Assembly: GCA_004335835.1 (NCBI GenBank)
Contig: RWJK01000301.1
Coordinates: 1 to 64,000 of the forward strand
Length of the DNA: 64,000 nucleotides
Source of the DNA: Scenedesmus sp. ARA3
Lineage: Eukaryota > Chlorophyta > Chlorophyceae > Sphaeropleales > Scenedesmaceae
Reading direction: 5' to 3'
Shown: positions 45,673 to 56,963 of the stretch, one piece after another
Numbering within the stretch: the stretch's first letter is position 1
Layout of the letters: every line of letters starts with the position of its first letter
The notes under the pieces: generated by a model
The model's input: the letters and a program-made list of their open reading frames with translations, nothing else
The model's database searches: none
Told to the model about the DNA's origin: nothing
Program-made: the position numbers and the translations under genes

Positions 45673-46423
45673 TCAGGTGCTGCCAGACCCATGCGCCTGC
45701 CACATACCTGAGCTGCAAGCCCTGCCGCGCTCTGCTGCCTCAGCTGTGAGCTGGTACGCGTGCTGCGCTGTCACTGGCAGATCCAGGGGGTCATGCCTCT
45801 GCAGCGCCAGCAGCTGCGGCACCTTGGACTGCAGGCAGCGCAGGCCCTGGGGGATAGCTTGCGGCAGCACAGTGGCCCAGGACAGCTGGCCGGGCGCGCT
45901 GCTGCCAGCTTGCCACGTCTGCAGGTGCTCCTGCGCCTCGCTGTCCATGCTGCTGGATGGCATGCCCTCCTCGGGTGCCCCGCCCGTGCTGCTGATCACG
46001 CGCTCGACGTAGTTCCACGCTGCGTTGATTTGCTGGGCTGCCCACTGCGGCACCCAGCTGCTGGCGTTGCTGCTGGAGCCACCAATGCTGCTGGTGTTGC
46101 TGCCGCTGCTGCTTGCCATACTCCACGTGCCTGCATTCCAGCTGCTGACGTTGCCTGCACTGCTGGTGATGCCCTCTGCGCAGACAGGGAGATGCAGTCG
46201 TCAGCAACAACAGACACAGCACTGGCTGCAGGTGCTGTACTGGATGTACTGCTGCATGCCTGTACACTGCAGGCATCAGCGCTGATGAGCGTCAGGGCAG
46301 ATCAAACATGCGAAGAGCAGAAAACACATCTGCATGCACTGCCAGGAGGGCCCCGCTGCACACTCACTCTGCGTGTCGTAGATGTCAAGCGTCTCCATTT
46401 TCACAACAAAGGCACCAGGAAGC
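45673..46423 (-). CDS. Unknown protein, C-terminal part (5' exons unresolved)
   Basis: Two exons are supported: 46423 (or ATG at 46398) to 46368, and 46175-45673, joined in phase. From the ATG this gives 177 aa. Upstream of the ATG the frame stays open (LPGAFVVK before METLDIYDTQ) back to an acceptor at 46424, so this is probably an internal exon and the true start lies further right, possibly near 46680-46740 where another open minus-strand segment (ARTFNFLVKAVLAERED) ends at a donor-like site. The last exon is Ser/Gly-rich and then helical (WAAQQINAAWNYVERVISST). No family was recognised. It has no signal peptide in the visible part. Confidence 0.45.
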
Positions 46424-46983
46424 CTGCAAAACCAATACAAACAGTTGATTAGTGTTTAAACTGTTCATCAATTGCCACACGCTATTGTATTATGTCCGTT
46501 TGAAGAGCACTGTACAGCTGGCTGCTTTGTTGTGCGCAGGTCAGTGCTGTGACCGGTGCCGCAAGAACGAGTTGCATGTGAATCCAAGCAATGTTACGCA
46601 TTATTGCGGGCTCAGTTTGCTGTGGTTGCTGCCCTCAACGCCGTGCACCACAGATGCCGTCCTGTACCTGTCGATCCTCTCGCTCGGCTAGCACTGCCTT
46701 CACCAGAAAGTTGAACGTTCTTGCAGCGCTTGATGTAGATCAACACACACCAGTCCTGTAGGGTGTGCTGCTGCTGCGATCAAAAAGTGAGACGAGCACA
46801 AACGCACCACTGGTCCAGAACGTGGGAATAGTTACGCATCAATCCGTAGTATCGTCTCCGTCATTAGGCGCAGCACATCAATATCAATGCATTCGCTCAG
46901 TTGGATGGTCAAACCACCACCGGTCAAACTACCGCTCCCCGCCTGGGACCATGCCGTGATGCCGTGACAAACCACCACCACTA
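46424..46983. other. Gap between two minus-strand genes; may hold missing 5' exons
   Basis: About 560 bases. The minus strand has short open stretches that could be 5' exons of the gene ending at 45673. The right edge is the 3' flank of the Sel1-repeat gene. Nothing firm can be modelled. Confidence 0.35.
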
Positions 46984-49375
46984 TCACGCATGACACAGCT
47001 GCAGATCTGCCACAACTTGATGCATGGCTTTCACAGCCGCCACCTCTTGCTGCAGGAACAGGCGGCCGCCAGCAGTCGAAGCTGAGCCAGCACTTCCAAG
47101 GCTATGCTTTTCTCGAGGGTGATAGCCACTTGGTGCACTCAGGGGGGAAGCTGGCCCTTGTGCGCTGCTGTCTTGCTGCAGCTGCCGAAGCCGCGCAACA
47201 GCAACATGGTGCCCCAACTCAGCTGCATGCACGTAGCACTCCTGTGCTGACTCAACATCGACAGCGCACTCTCCCACTCCCCATTCGAAGCATGTGCCCA
47301 TATTGAACCAAGCTGCTGCACTGCCTTGCTCTGCTGCTGCCTGCAGCCATTGCAGGGCACTTGCTGTGTCAGCTGGCACGCCGTCCTCGCCCGCGATGAG
47401 CAACCTCCCCAGGTTGTTTTGTGCAGGGGCGTGGCCACTTTCAGCAGCAAACACGTACCAGTCCAGCGCCGCAGCAAGGTCTCGCGTGACACCTGCAATG
47501 CCAAGTGCACAGAAGTTACAGGCCGTGCTGTGTTGCCGAATGTGCGTGGTGGCAGCATGGCTGCAAATTACGTGGGTGTGTGTAAGCAAGTACAATATAT
47601 ATCATGCATCACCTGCGGCTGCAGTCACTGTCCGGTCAACAAGCCCAGCTGAGCGCAGCTGCCCCAAAGAGTCTCGGCAGACACGTGTGCCGCTACTGCG
47701 GCAATGCGCATCGCTTCTGTGCACAACATGCAACGCCAACAACACGAAGCAGCATCACCACTCACCTAGCCCATTCTCGAGGGCAAAGGCCAGCGCATGT
47801 GCCGATGCTGCATGCTGCAGTGCTGCCCCATGGCCGTACCACGCTGCTGCCTGCTCATAGTCGGCTGCTGGCAGGCCCAGGCCCTGCTCGCACAGCTGCC
47901 CCAGCAGGTGGCAGGCCTCGCCAGAGGCGCCTGCAGCCTGCAGGCAGACAACAGAAGGTTGCAATGCAGGGCATCAGCCACCCTGCTGCGGATTGCGTAG
48001 AAGCAGGATTATCCGTCCCGGAGCTGATGCAATGCCAGAGCCAGTGCTGCTGTCTGGAGAGCACCTCATCCTGCCACGCATGCCTCGGCAGTGCGCATGA
48101 CGTGCCGCTGTTGCTACAGTGATGCCACACCTGTTGCAGAAGCGCCCATGCACGCTGATAGTCAGGCATGCACGCCAGTGCTGCTGCCACCAGGTCTTCA
48201 CTGCTGTCCTGCTGCACCATCTGCTGTGGTATCCCTGCTGCTGCTTCCAGGTTTGCAACTAATGTTGATGCATCCTGTGCTTCAACGTTGCGCTTGATTT
48301 GCAGTTCTCCATCTGCTGCCTGTGCTATGCTTTGTGACAACTGCAGTGCTTGTTGCAATGGAGCCTGCAGAGCTGCCAACTGCTGCTGCTGGCATGCTGT
48401 GGGCTCGCCGCAGCTAGTGAAGAAGCGGGGCGCCAGCTCAACACCTGGATTACTGCAGCTGGCCTGCTGCAGCCTGCCAGGGCATGAACCCGGAGCAGCA
48501 CTGCGCTGCTGGAGCACTGCCGTGCGACTGTGGCTGCTATAAGGCGTCTCAAGCGGCTGCTGGCCTGCGCCTGCTTGCAGCTGCTGTGTGCTGGCTGCCA
48601 CTGCTAGGGTGAAGCTGGTTTGGAAGTTGGTGTGGGCCTCATACGCAACCGCCAAGATCCCCTCCAGCTTGGCTGCATGCTGCTGTGCTGTTTTTGTGAG
48701 AGCAGCAGACTTGCTGCCCCGCAGCAGCTGCGCCTTGCACCTGCAGCGCATGAACACCAATGCTTGGCATGCACCCAAGCCAATCAACCAACTGCAAACA
48801 GGTCCACTGCATTTTATGAAAAGCACCTTTGACCTATCTGCTGCAGCAGCTGCCACGCAACAGCCCAGTCAATGTACTGCTGTGCAGGCCTCACCACGTC
48901 AGCTTCAGGTTAAGCGTCTGCATGTCCTGAGCCACCTGGTACACCTGCTGCCCATGCAGCTGCGCTGCTGCCTGATGCATGCCTGCCCACGCATCTCTCA
49001 CCCCCTGCAAGGCAGTGGAATCATCCTGTGAGGAGTGTTTTCAGCAGTCAGCATGTGAGTGCAGCTTGCAGGAATCTGGCGGGCAGAACATCTGTGTGCT
49101 GCCTGGCTCACCCGCAGCTCGCAGCACTTCTGGTAGACCTTGATGGCGTGCTTGCCACACCTGTCGGCTGCCAGCTGTTCTGCTAGGTCACACACCTGCA
49201 ACAAAGGCATCCGTGGATGGATGCAGTCTGTTGCATGCTGAGCTGTACTGCCTTGTGCACTGCAGGCGCAACAAGGCCAGCTTACATCTGATACAAGTGA
49301 CAGGGACTCCACGCCCTTGGACCATTCAGGAGCAACTAGCAGGTCATAATAGTGCTTTGAAGAGCCTTGCCCCAT
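46984..49375 (-). CDS. Sel1-like repeat protein with myristoylation-type N-terminus
   Basis: Six exons 5' to 3': 49375-49286, 49195-49112, 49025-48895, 48740-48131, 47937-47766, 47492-46984, in phase, giving 531 aa. It begins MGQGSSKHYY: Gly2 and Ser6 match the N-myristoyltransferase consensus (MGxxxS), suggesting membrane attachment. Residues ~31-300 are helical and Gln/Ala-rich with no named domain. From ~306 to 450 there are four Sel1-like (TPR-related) repeats, each A-x-x-x-LG...G..G...D...A..WY..AA..G, for example ALDWYVFAAESGHAPAQNNL and ALQWLQAAAEQGSAAAWFNM. Sel1 repeats are protein-protein scaffolds. A membrane-tethered adaptor role is inference. The divergent neighbour is the SWAP gene, 680 bases away. 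Confidence 0.85.
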
Positions 49376-50054
49376 TATAGGTTGGTGTAGGTCAGGCACC
49401 ACAGCTCAGCTACGCTGCATGCTCTGAACCTGCCCTGGTGCCCAGCGTCGTGTCCACTGGCAGCTGGTGCTTCAAGCATGCTGAAAGGTACGTGAAAGCA
49501 TCCCGAACCATTTAATGAATTACTTGCTAAGTGAAAGGCAGCAAAAGTCATGCAGAGAGAGCACAACTCGATGAAGTACAAACCCTCATGACAGTAACAA
49601 GCACAGTGTCGCACACCTTGCATTCACTTGTTTGCAAGATGCAGTTGAACATTAGTCGTATCCCCACCTTGGCATACACTGTGCTCTTGCATCGCCACAG
49701 GAGGCTCAGCACCGTGCTGCTTGTTGATCGCACCCCTTCCAAGCTGCGATTCTTCGTCCTCTACATAGCAGGGAGTTAAATTTCTTCATTGCAGTATCTG
49801 CTGGGCGAGAGGCTGCACAGGTCTCGTCGGCCAGCGAACAGCAGTGGCAGGCTGCCACAGGCAGCAGCAGGAGAAACACCTGCGGGCAGCTGCACTCTTT
49901 GCCAGTCTTGCACTGTCAGTAACTATAGCCACTTAAACCTATCATGGGTGCCAGCAAGAGCAATAGCTGGCGGCAGGCTGTCTGCAGCAGCTGCAAAGCA
50001 TAGTACAACCCAAGTTGCTGAGGCACAGCAGAACCCAGCTGCAGCTGTGTCGTC
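49376..50054. promoter_or_regulatory. Divergent intergenic region between Sel1-repeat and SWAP genes
   Basis: 679 bases separate two start codons pointing outward (49375 minus, 50055 plus), so this should contain both promoters and 5' UTRs. No TATA box or clear element was recognised, and no gene is supported inside. Confidence 0.4.
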
Positions 50055-52211
50055 ATGAGCGCCAGAGAGCGCAAGAGGCAGCAGCAGGGGCCGTTTGCCG
50101 GCATCTACCAGCCAGCTGCACAGCTGCCGGGCGATGGCTTGTCGTTGGTGCTTGCAGGCACTGCTGTCGCAGTGACTGCCGACAGCGATGCGCATGCAGC
50201 AGTGGAGCAGGCGCTGGTGCCACACCCGCAGGACGCAGACCTGCTGCTTGACAGGTTTGACGCGCGGCTGCTGCTCGACTCCCTGCGCGGCATTGACACA
50301 GCAGCAAGCTGGGAGCCGCGGCAGCCAGAGCACTGGGATGCTGCCAGCCTAGAGCCCGGCGTGACAGCTGCAGAGCTGCAGGCTGAGCGGTATGCTGACC
50401 TGGACCCTGCCAGGGAGCACCTGCTGCTGTCAGAGCCATATTACCGCGGCGTAGATGGTGCGTAGGGCGCACGGCCAGCAGTAGGACGGGCTGTACTTAT
50501 GCTGCTGCTGTGCGCCATGTGGTGTTTTGCTCTCGTATGGTTGCCTTGTGATGTAGCACTGCTGCTTCAAGATCAAGCCATGCGCTGCTCACACACTAAC
50601 AACGCCACCTGTGCTGGTTGAGGCTGGTGCCAAGTGACAGGTGGCCTGCTGGCTGCTGCCTCTCAAGTAGGCAGGCGCCTGCTGTTCATGCCCTGCTGGA
50701 GCGGTGTAAGTATGGCAGTGGCAGGACAGCAGCAGTGGACAACCATGCAGCCTTGTTGCTTGGACTACTTGGTGTTGCGGCAGGTCAATGAGCTATTGCT
50801 CATTTGGGAGCATTGCAGCAAGCAGCAGGCACGTACTTGCCCCGCAGCGTGTAGCGATTGCAGTCAGCACAGCCTTGGCCGCAACGGCGCACCAGTGCCA
50901 AGTTTCAGCTGAATTTGTTCACCATCCACCCTCGCTGTCTTTTTGCCACTGCTTCAGGGTGCTGTGCTGCGCTGGTCCTGAGGCTGGGCAAGCAGCTTCT
51001 GCCAAGGTTGCACCGCAAGCGTCCTGATTTGGGCTCACCCTGCTCCTGCTGTCTGCTGTGGCTTTTCATGTCGATGCCACAGTCACTGACAGTTTGATGT
51101 ATTGTGTGTGCGGCTGCGTTGGCTTGCTGCGCAACAGGTGGGTTTGCACACAGCAGCAGGCATGAGGAAGATGCGCAGCCGCGCTCACCAGACAGCAGCA
51201 GCGGCCCGGCCCAGCATCAAGGCCCTGCCTTTGCCTTTGACTACGGCAGCGCCAGTGGCGCCAGCCAGCAGCAGAACCATTCAAGCGGGAGCCAGTACAA
51301 GCCGCCGCCGCTGCTGCCCCTGGACGCACCCAGCAGTGCTGCAGCTGCAGCTGCTGCCGGCCACGAAGCAGGCGAGGCTGCACCCCGCTACGAGCCGCCG
51401 TTTGAGGCAATCCCCGAGGATTTGCGCTGGCACCTGCCAAGCAGTGAGCGCGCACACCAGGTCAGCACTGCTGCTAGCTGGAATGAGCCGCAGCAGCGAG
51501 AGCTTTGTGTTGACCTGCTCCTCCCTGCGCAGTGCTCCAGCAGGGCAGCCACTGCACCATGCAAGCAGCGCAAGGAATGTGGTTCAGTGCATGCAGCAGC
51601 CAAGCTGCGTGAGCCTTCAGCCCATGGCTGTGCTGCAGCGTGTGTGACATGCTGCCCGCTGCTGCCTGGGCTGCCCCGCAGATCATCTCCCAGACCGCCA
51701 AGTTTGTGCGCAGCAACGGCGGCCAGGTGGAGCTGCTGCTGAGAGTGAAGCACGGCGCCAACCCCAACTTTGCCTTCCTCAGGCCCGATGACAGGCTGTT
51801 CCCCTACTACAGGTGCGTGCAGCAGGAGAGAAAGGGCCGTGCGCGGCTGGAAGTGCTGTGCGGCTGCCTGCTGTCTGTTCAAGGCGTGATGGGAAGGAGA
51901 TATGCCTGCTGTGTGCTGCTGTCACTGTGCTTGCCTACTTTTGGCATGGCAAGCAGCAGTATCATATGCGGCAGTGCGCGTGTGCACAACAGCGCACCCT
52001 TAGCTCCAAGGCGTGGCCTTGTTCCTCTGTTATGATGTGCATGCGTGCGTGCGTGCGTGCGTGCGCGTTTGGGCGCCTGTATGACTCCGTCCGGCCAGCT
52101 CAGCTGCTTCGTGGTGTGCTGTGCTTGCAGGTGGCTGGTGGAGCAGGCACCACAGGAGCTGCCGCGGGAGGCCACCCCTGGCAGGCCAGCATCCGATACT
52201 GCTGCTGCAGC

Positions 52212-52254
<43 letters not shown>

Positions 52255-53609
52255 GAGCCGGGTGAGCCGGCTGAGCAGCCCTCGCCAACGCAGCAGGCTG
52301 AGGCTGTAGCTGGCGGCAGCAGCCCTGCTGCTGCTGCTGCAGCAGAGCCGGGCGACCTTGGCGGGCTGGAGCTGCTGCGCGCGTACAGCATGGCTAGTGA
52401 GGCAGACTCAACCGAACAAGGAGAGCCTGAGCAGCAGCAGGAGCTGAAACAACCTGGCAGCGATGCAGCTGCAGATGCATCAGATAGCCCTGCCGATGCC
52501 GCTGATGATGCCGTTGATGGGGATGGTGCAGCTGATGGCGACGGTGACGCTGGTGTGGCTGTTGTGTATGGTCCAGAGTTGCCGTCAACTGCCGATAACA
52601 TTGCAGCAGCAGAAGCAGCGGCTGCTGCTAGTGAGGAGCCCAGTGATGCAGATGATGTTGCAACAGTTGAGGATGCAGCCGCAGATACCACTGAGCAACA
52701 AGCAGCAGCAGCAGCAGCAACAGAGGACGCTGCCGCCACTCCTGCGCCAGCTGCAGCAGCTGCTGCTGCTGACACTGCAGCGGCTGATGGTGCCGCGGGT
52801 GGTGTGGCTGCGCCTCCTGCGCAGGTCAAGGCCATTGTGGACAAGCTGGTGGCGTTCGTGCGGAAGAACGGTATCCAGTTCGAGGTGAGCAGCAAGGGCG
52901 GGCAGCCGCTGTAGCTGAAGCAGCAGCGGCGTGCTGCATCACTGTTACGATCACCTGTTACAGTTGGCAGCTGTACAATCACCTGTTACAGTTGGGCAGC
53001 AATCAAAGCGACAACATGTAGCTGGCACTTGTTGGGTGGTTGACTTCAGCTCTGTCAAAGCAGACCAGCAGCGCCTTGCCCGTGTGGTTGACCAACACCT
53101 ACAACGCTGCTCACCTGCCTGTGCTCTGCTGTGCTGCTGCTGCATGCCTACCCCTGCAATGCCCTGTGCGTTGCTGCCAGCGTGTGGTGCGTCTGCGTGA
53201 GGCCAGCAACCCCCGCTTCGCCTTCATGCACCCCTGGAGCCCCCACCACGCCTACTACATGCAGCAGCTGGAGCGTGCCATGGGGGCGCAGCAGGTGCAG
53301 CAGCACTTTGCTCAGGAGCTGACAGCAGCAGTGGAGGCTCCAGCAGCTGCACCAGCGGCGTCAGCGACAGCAGCAGCAGCAGCAGCAGCAGGGAAGGCTG
53401 CTGGTGATGCTGCTCAGCCGAGTGGCAAGGAAGGCATCGTGGGCAACATGGTGGCAGCAGCAGCGGCAGCGGCTGCCGCGGCTGATGCTGCTGCCAGGGC
53501 GGGCGGGAAGCTGCTGGTGCTCAAGTCCAACCCGCGCCTGGTGCTGGTGCAGCGCTGTTCAGCCCAACCAGCTGCTGCGGCAGCAGCAGCAGAGTCAGCA
53601 GTTGATGCC

Positions 53610-53640
<31 letters not shown>

Positions 53641-55553
53641 TTGACGCCACAGCAGCAGCAGTAGGCCAAGAGGGCGACACCAAGGAGCCTGCTGGCTCAG
53701 GGGATGGTGCTGTGCAGGCAGCAGCAGTGGATGCTGCAGCAGCAGCTGGCACTGCTGCTGCTGCAGAAGCAGACCAGCCGGGTGCAAGCACCGGTGCAGA
53801 GCCAGCTGCTGCTGCAGCACCTGCTGCGCTTTCTGCTGAGGAAGCCGCAGCAGCGCAGGCTGTGAAGCGTGCAAAGCTGCAGGCCTACCTGCGGCAGAAG
53901 CGCGCCGAGCAGGCTGCGGATCAGGAGCAGCAGCAGCAGGAGCGCAAGGCGCGCGCCATCCTGGCGCACCGGCTGCTGCTCAAGCGGCTGGCAGCTGGTG
54001 GCGATGCATCAGGTGTGGCTGGCAGTGAGGATGAGGATGCGGGGGATGAGGCGCAGCTGGCTGCCCTGCCTGGCTTCCCACGGCATGGCAGCAGAGGGCA
54101 GCTGCAGCAGCAGGAGGTGGAGGAAGGTGAGATTGAGCCGGCGCCAGATGCAGCTGCAGCTGATGCTGCCGGGCTGGCGCAGGCCGCGCGTGATGAGGTG
54201 CAGCAGCTGCTGCAGCCGCCGCAGCCGCTGGTGACTGTGCTGCCAGGGCTGAAGGAGCTGGCGGGGTCGGCAGCAGCTGCTGCTGCGCTGCACCGCGCGG
54301 CGCTGCTGGCAGGCAGCGATGAGGAGGGTGAGGATGGCGGGCACGGCCAGCCCACCATTGCAAGCCTGCAAGCAAAGCTAGCTGCAAGGACAACAGGCAC
54401 AGCAGCAGTGGCAGAAGCAGCAGCGGCGCCACCATCAAGTGCAACTGTGCACAGTGAAGTTGCAGCGCCGGCTGCTTCAGCAGCAGGCGCAGCAGCAGCC
54501 CCAGCTGCTTCACTGACAGCAACAGCTGCTGGCAGCAACCCTGTAACAATCAGCATGGCAGCTGCTGCAAATGCAGCCGCGGCAGTGCTGGCTGCACAGC
54601 AGGGCGCTGGCACTGCAGGGGCTGCAGCCAGCCAGGTGCAGCAGCAGCAGGCTGCTGAAGACGTCGCTGCGGCGGTGGCTTCAGCTGTGGCAGCAGCTGC
54701 TGCTGCGGCCGCCAGCAAACCAGTGCAGCATGCTGCTGCAGTTGCTGCTGCCGAGCCAGCAGCAGATCAGGAGTCCAGCAGCAGCAGCAGTGAGACCAGC
54801 AGCAGCACCAGCAGCGATGCTGAAGCAGAGGCGTCCAAACCTGCCAGCAGACAGCGCAGCAGGGCTGCTAGTGCGTCGCGCAGCAGGTCTCGCAGCACAT
54901 CTCGCAGCAGGTCTCGCAGCAGGTCCCCCAAGCGTAGCAAGTTGGCACGTGGCGACAGCCGAACTAATTTGGCGCGGCGTGACAGCAAGGGGCGTCGGCG
55001 CAGCAGGAGCAGGAGCAGAAGCCGCGAACGGCGTCGCAGGAGCAGCAGCAGGCACCGTAGCAGGCGAGTGGACAAGGGCAGCGGCTCACGCAAGCACTAT
55101 AAGCACCACAAGCACCACAGCAGCAAGCACCGCAAGCGCAGGCGCTCCCGCAGCCGCAGCAGGGATGGCCGCAGCCGCAGCCACAGATACAGCAGCAGCA
55201 AGAAGCAGCGGCATGAGGGCAGCAGCAGGCGCAGCAAACACATCAAGGCAAGCAAGAGGCGCAAGCGCAGCACCAGCCGCAGCGCCAGCAGCAGCACCAG
55301 GAGCACAAGCCCAAGCAGCAGCAGCGGGGATGATAGCGGCAAGATCGGCAAGCAGCCCACCGTGCCTGCAGCAGCAACAGCAGCAACACAGGCCACCGGT
55401 ACAGCAGCTGGCAGCACACCACCGGCATCAGCAGTTGCTGCTGCTGCGCCAGCTGCTTCATCTGCTGGTGTGCTGCCGCCTGCCCTGCCTGGCCTGGACA
55501 GTGAGAAGCTGCGGGAGCGGCTGCGGCAGATGATGGGCAAGCTGCACAAGTGA
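50055..55553 (+). CDS. SFSWAP: Splicing factor SWAP (suppressor-of-white-apricot homolog)
   Basis: Nuclear RS-type regulator of alternative splicing. Five exons: 50055-50457, 51138-51460, 51682-51812, 52131-52884, 53181-55553, in phase, giving 1327 aa. Domain order is that of the SWAP family. First comes the N-terminal DRY_EERY domain with LLLDRFDARLLLDSL (~63-77) and AERY (~110). SURP1 follows (~243-290: AKFVRSNGGQVELLLRVKHG, NPNFAFL). SURP2 spans the exon 4/5 junction (~517-560: LVAFVRKNGIQFE then RVVRLREASNPRFAFM). A Lys/Arg-rich helical segment KRAKLQAYLRQKRAEQ comes next, and a long RS/SR domain (~1065-1265) ends the protein. Between these are exceptionally long Ala- and Gln-rich spacers encoded by GCA/CAG repeats, making the protein larger than the human homologue. 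It could autoregulate its own splicing as the fly gene does, but nothing in the sequence shows that. Confidence 0.92.
52036..52070. repeat. (GCGT)n-type microsatellite in SWAP intron 3
   Basis: Tandem TGCG units between exons 51812 and 52131. Non-coding. Confidence 0.85.
52949..52997. repeat. 28-bp-period duplication in SWAP intron 4
   Basis: ATCACCTGTTACAGTTGG occurs at about 52950 and again at about 52978 within the intron between 52884 and 53181. It repeats an acceptor-like CTGTTACAG, but the splice site that keeps frame is at 53180. Confidence 0.75.
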
Positions 55554-56453
55554 CCACTGCTGCACTTCGTGGAGCCTGCGAGCTGCCGGCCACCTTGGTT
55601 TGCTGTTGGGTGTGGTGACAATTCATTGCTATGCTGGAGCTAGCCAAGGTCTGTGGGCGTCGTTGTGATCATTGCAGGCATGGTGTCATGTGACCAGCAG
55701 CTGCAGACATGCGGTGCTGGGGCAATTCAGGACCGTGAGGCGCATCAACAGCAGGCTTGCTGTTGTTTATGTGACGCTGCTGCCGCACTGATGCTGAGGT
55801 CTCATTCACTCACCTCTTGTGCTGCAGAAAGTTGAAAGTTGAAAGTGTCTACGCTCTCTTCGCAGGGAGCGGAATTGCCGGAGGGCAAAGGACAGGGCCG
55901 TAACACCGCGTAACAGTGCCACGGGACTCCCGCCCTTCCCCTACGATCTTGTGCACCTGCAGCATGTGACGAGTTGAGGGGCAGACATGCCTCGGGCATG
56001 TCGCGGACATGCCGCCTGCGGTTGTTTATGTTGTAATTTGACCACGATTCGCTTTATGCGTCACCCGTACACATTTGCGGTTATCACCGTGACACGCCGG
56101 GAACGGTTTTTTAATGTGACAGGAATTACCGTTCCAATGTCGTTGGACGCCACCGTGGGCACGACAACAGCACGACCGACATTGAGTCTGTGACAATAAT
56201 TGTGACAACGAGGCTTGAAGATCCCTCAATGCGCAATCAGCCAGCTCACGAGTGTGAGACTCCTATGAGTCCGCCTCCAACAGAAACGGCCATCCGCTGC
56301 ACCAGCTTGCTTTGTTGTTCTCTTTGCTGACTGCAAAATACACAATTGAAGGCCGTGCTCCATGGAGCTGTAGTGGTTTCAGTGCTGTCCTGTCGGCGTT
56401 CCCAAGTCGCGACACTCAACTGGCCAATTCCCCGCAATCCTCTAGTTTGCTCG
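55554..56453. other. SWAP 3' UTR and intergenic region
   Basis: A TGTAA at 56032-56036 is a possible polyadenylation signal. Three phased GACATGCC-type sites at 55984-56013 are reported separately. No other gene is supported. Confidence 0.45.
55984..56013. promoter_or_regulatory. Three alternating GACATGCC sites with 11-bp period
   Basis: GACATGCC at 55984-55991, its reverse complement GGCATGTC at 55995-56002, and GACATGCC again at 56006-56013, each separated by 3 bases. The arrangement can form a hairpin or bind a dimeric factor. It lies about 440 bases before the small intronless frame at 56454. Confidence 0.35.
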
Positions 56454-56963
56454 ATGGCTCACAAGTACAGCATCTCAATCACAATAGAGGAGTCTTCAAG
56501 CATGGTGTTCAAGCTCCTGACAAGCCCCAGGCTGCAGCACTGCTGGTGCCCCAGCTCCTCAACTAGCAGCAACGCCCCTGCCACGCTGCACTCTGCTGGC
56601 CAGCGCTGGGAGGAGAGCATGCAGTGCCTCTTCATGAGGGAGCGCTGCACAGTGGAGGTGCTGCGTGTGGAGCCGCAGGCAGGCCACCTGCTGCTGAAGC
56701 TGGCTGACGGCTACAACACCATCCTCATCGCAACAGAGGTCGCCAGCCAGCCAGGCCAGCCCCACCACAGCATGGTCACCCAGAGCGTGGAGTGCTTTGC
56801 CAGTGTGGGTGGGGCGCTGCTGCCCAGTGAGAGGCTGGCGCGCATGTTTGAGAAGCACGACGGCAAGCTGGCGAGGCTGCAGGCGTACCTGCAGCCCTGC
56901 CCTGCTCCAGGCGTGCCTCTGCGCAGCATGGCAGCAGGCGCGGCATATGCTGTGGCGGTGTGA
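56454..56963 (+). CDS. Small intronless protein, unknown function
   Basis: 169 aa from the ATG at 56454 (MAHKYSISITIEES). The frame extends upstream to 56346, but without an ATG. Codon use in the second half is GC-rich and coding-like, with no homopolymer runs. Segments such as ERCTVEVLRVEPQAGHLLLKLADGYNTILIATEV suggest a beta-rich globular fold. There is no signal peptide, membrane helix or known motif that I can recognise. The lack of introns is unusual in this window; it could be a short real gene, a retrocopy, or one exon of a larger gene. Confidence 0.4.
   Translation: MAHKYSISITIEESSSMVFKLLTSPRLQHCWCPSSSTSSNAPATLHSAGQRWEESMQCLFMRERCTVEVLRVEPQAGHLLLKLADGYNTILIATEVASQPGQPHHSMVTQSVECFASVGGALLPSERLARMFEKHDGKLARLQAYLQPCPAPGVPLRSMAAGAAYAVAV

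Noticed and set aside
47421..47450. Possible third copy of the dispersed repeat (GCAGGGGCGTGGCCA)
   Set aside because: Only about 17 bases match, and they are coding sequence of the Sel1-repeat protein; chance similarity.
54571..55533. 320-residue frame overlapping the SWAP last exon
   Set aside because: Alternative-frame reading of Ala/Ser/RS repeats inside a secure exon.
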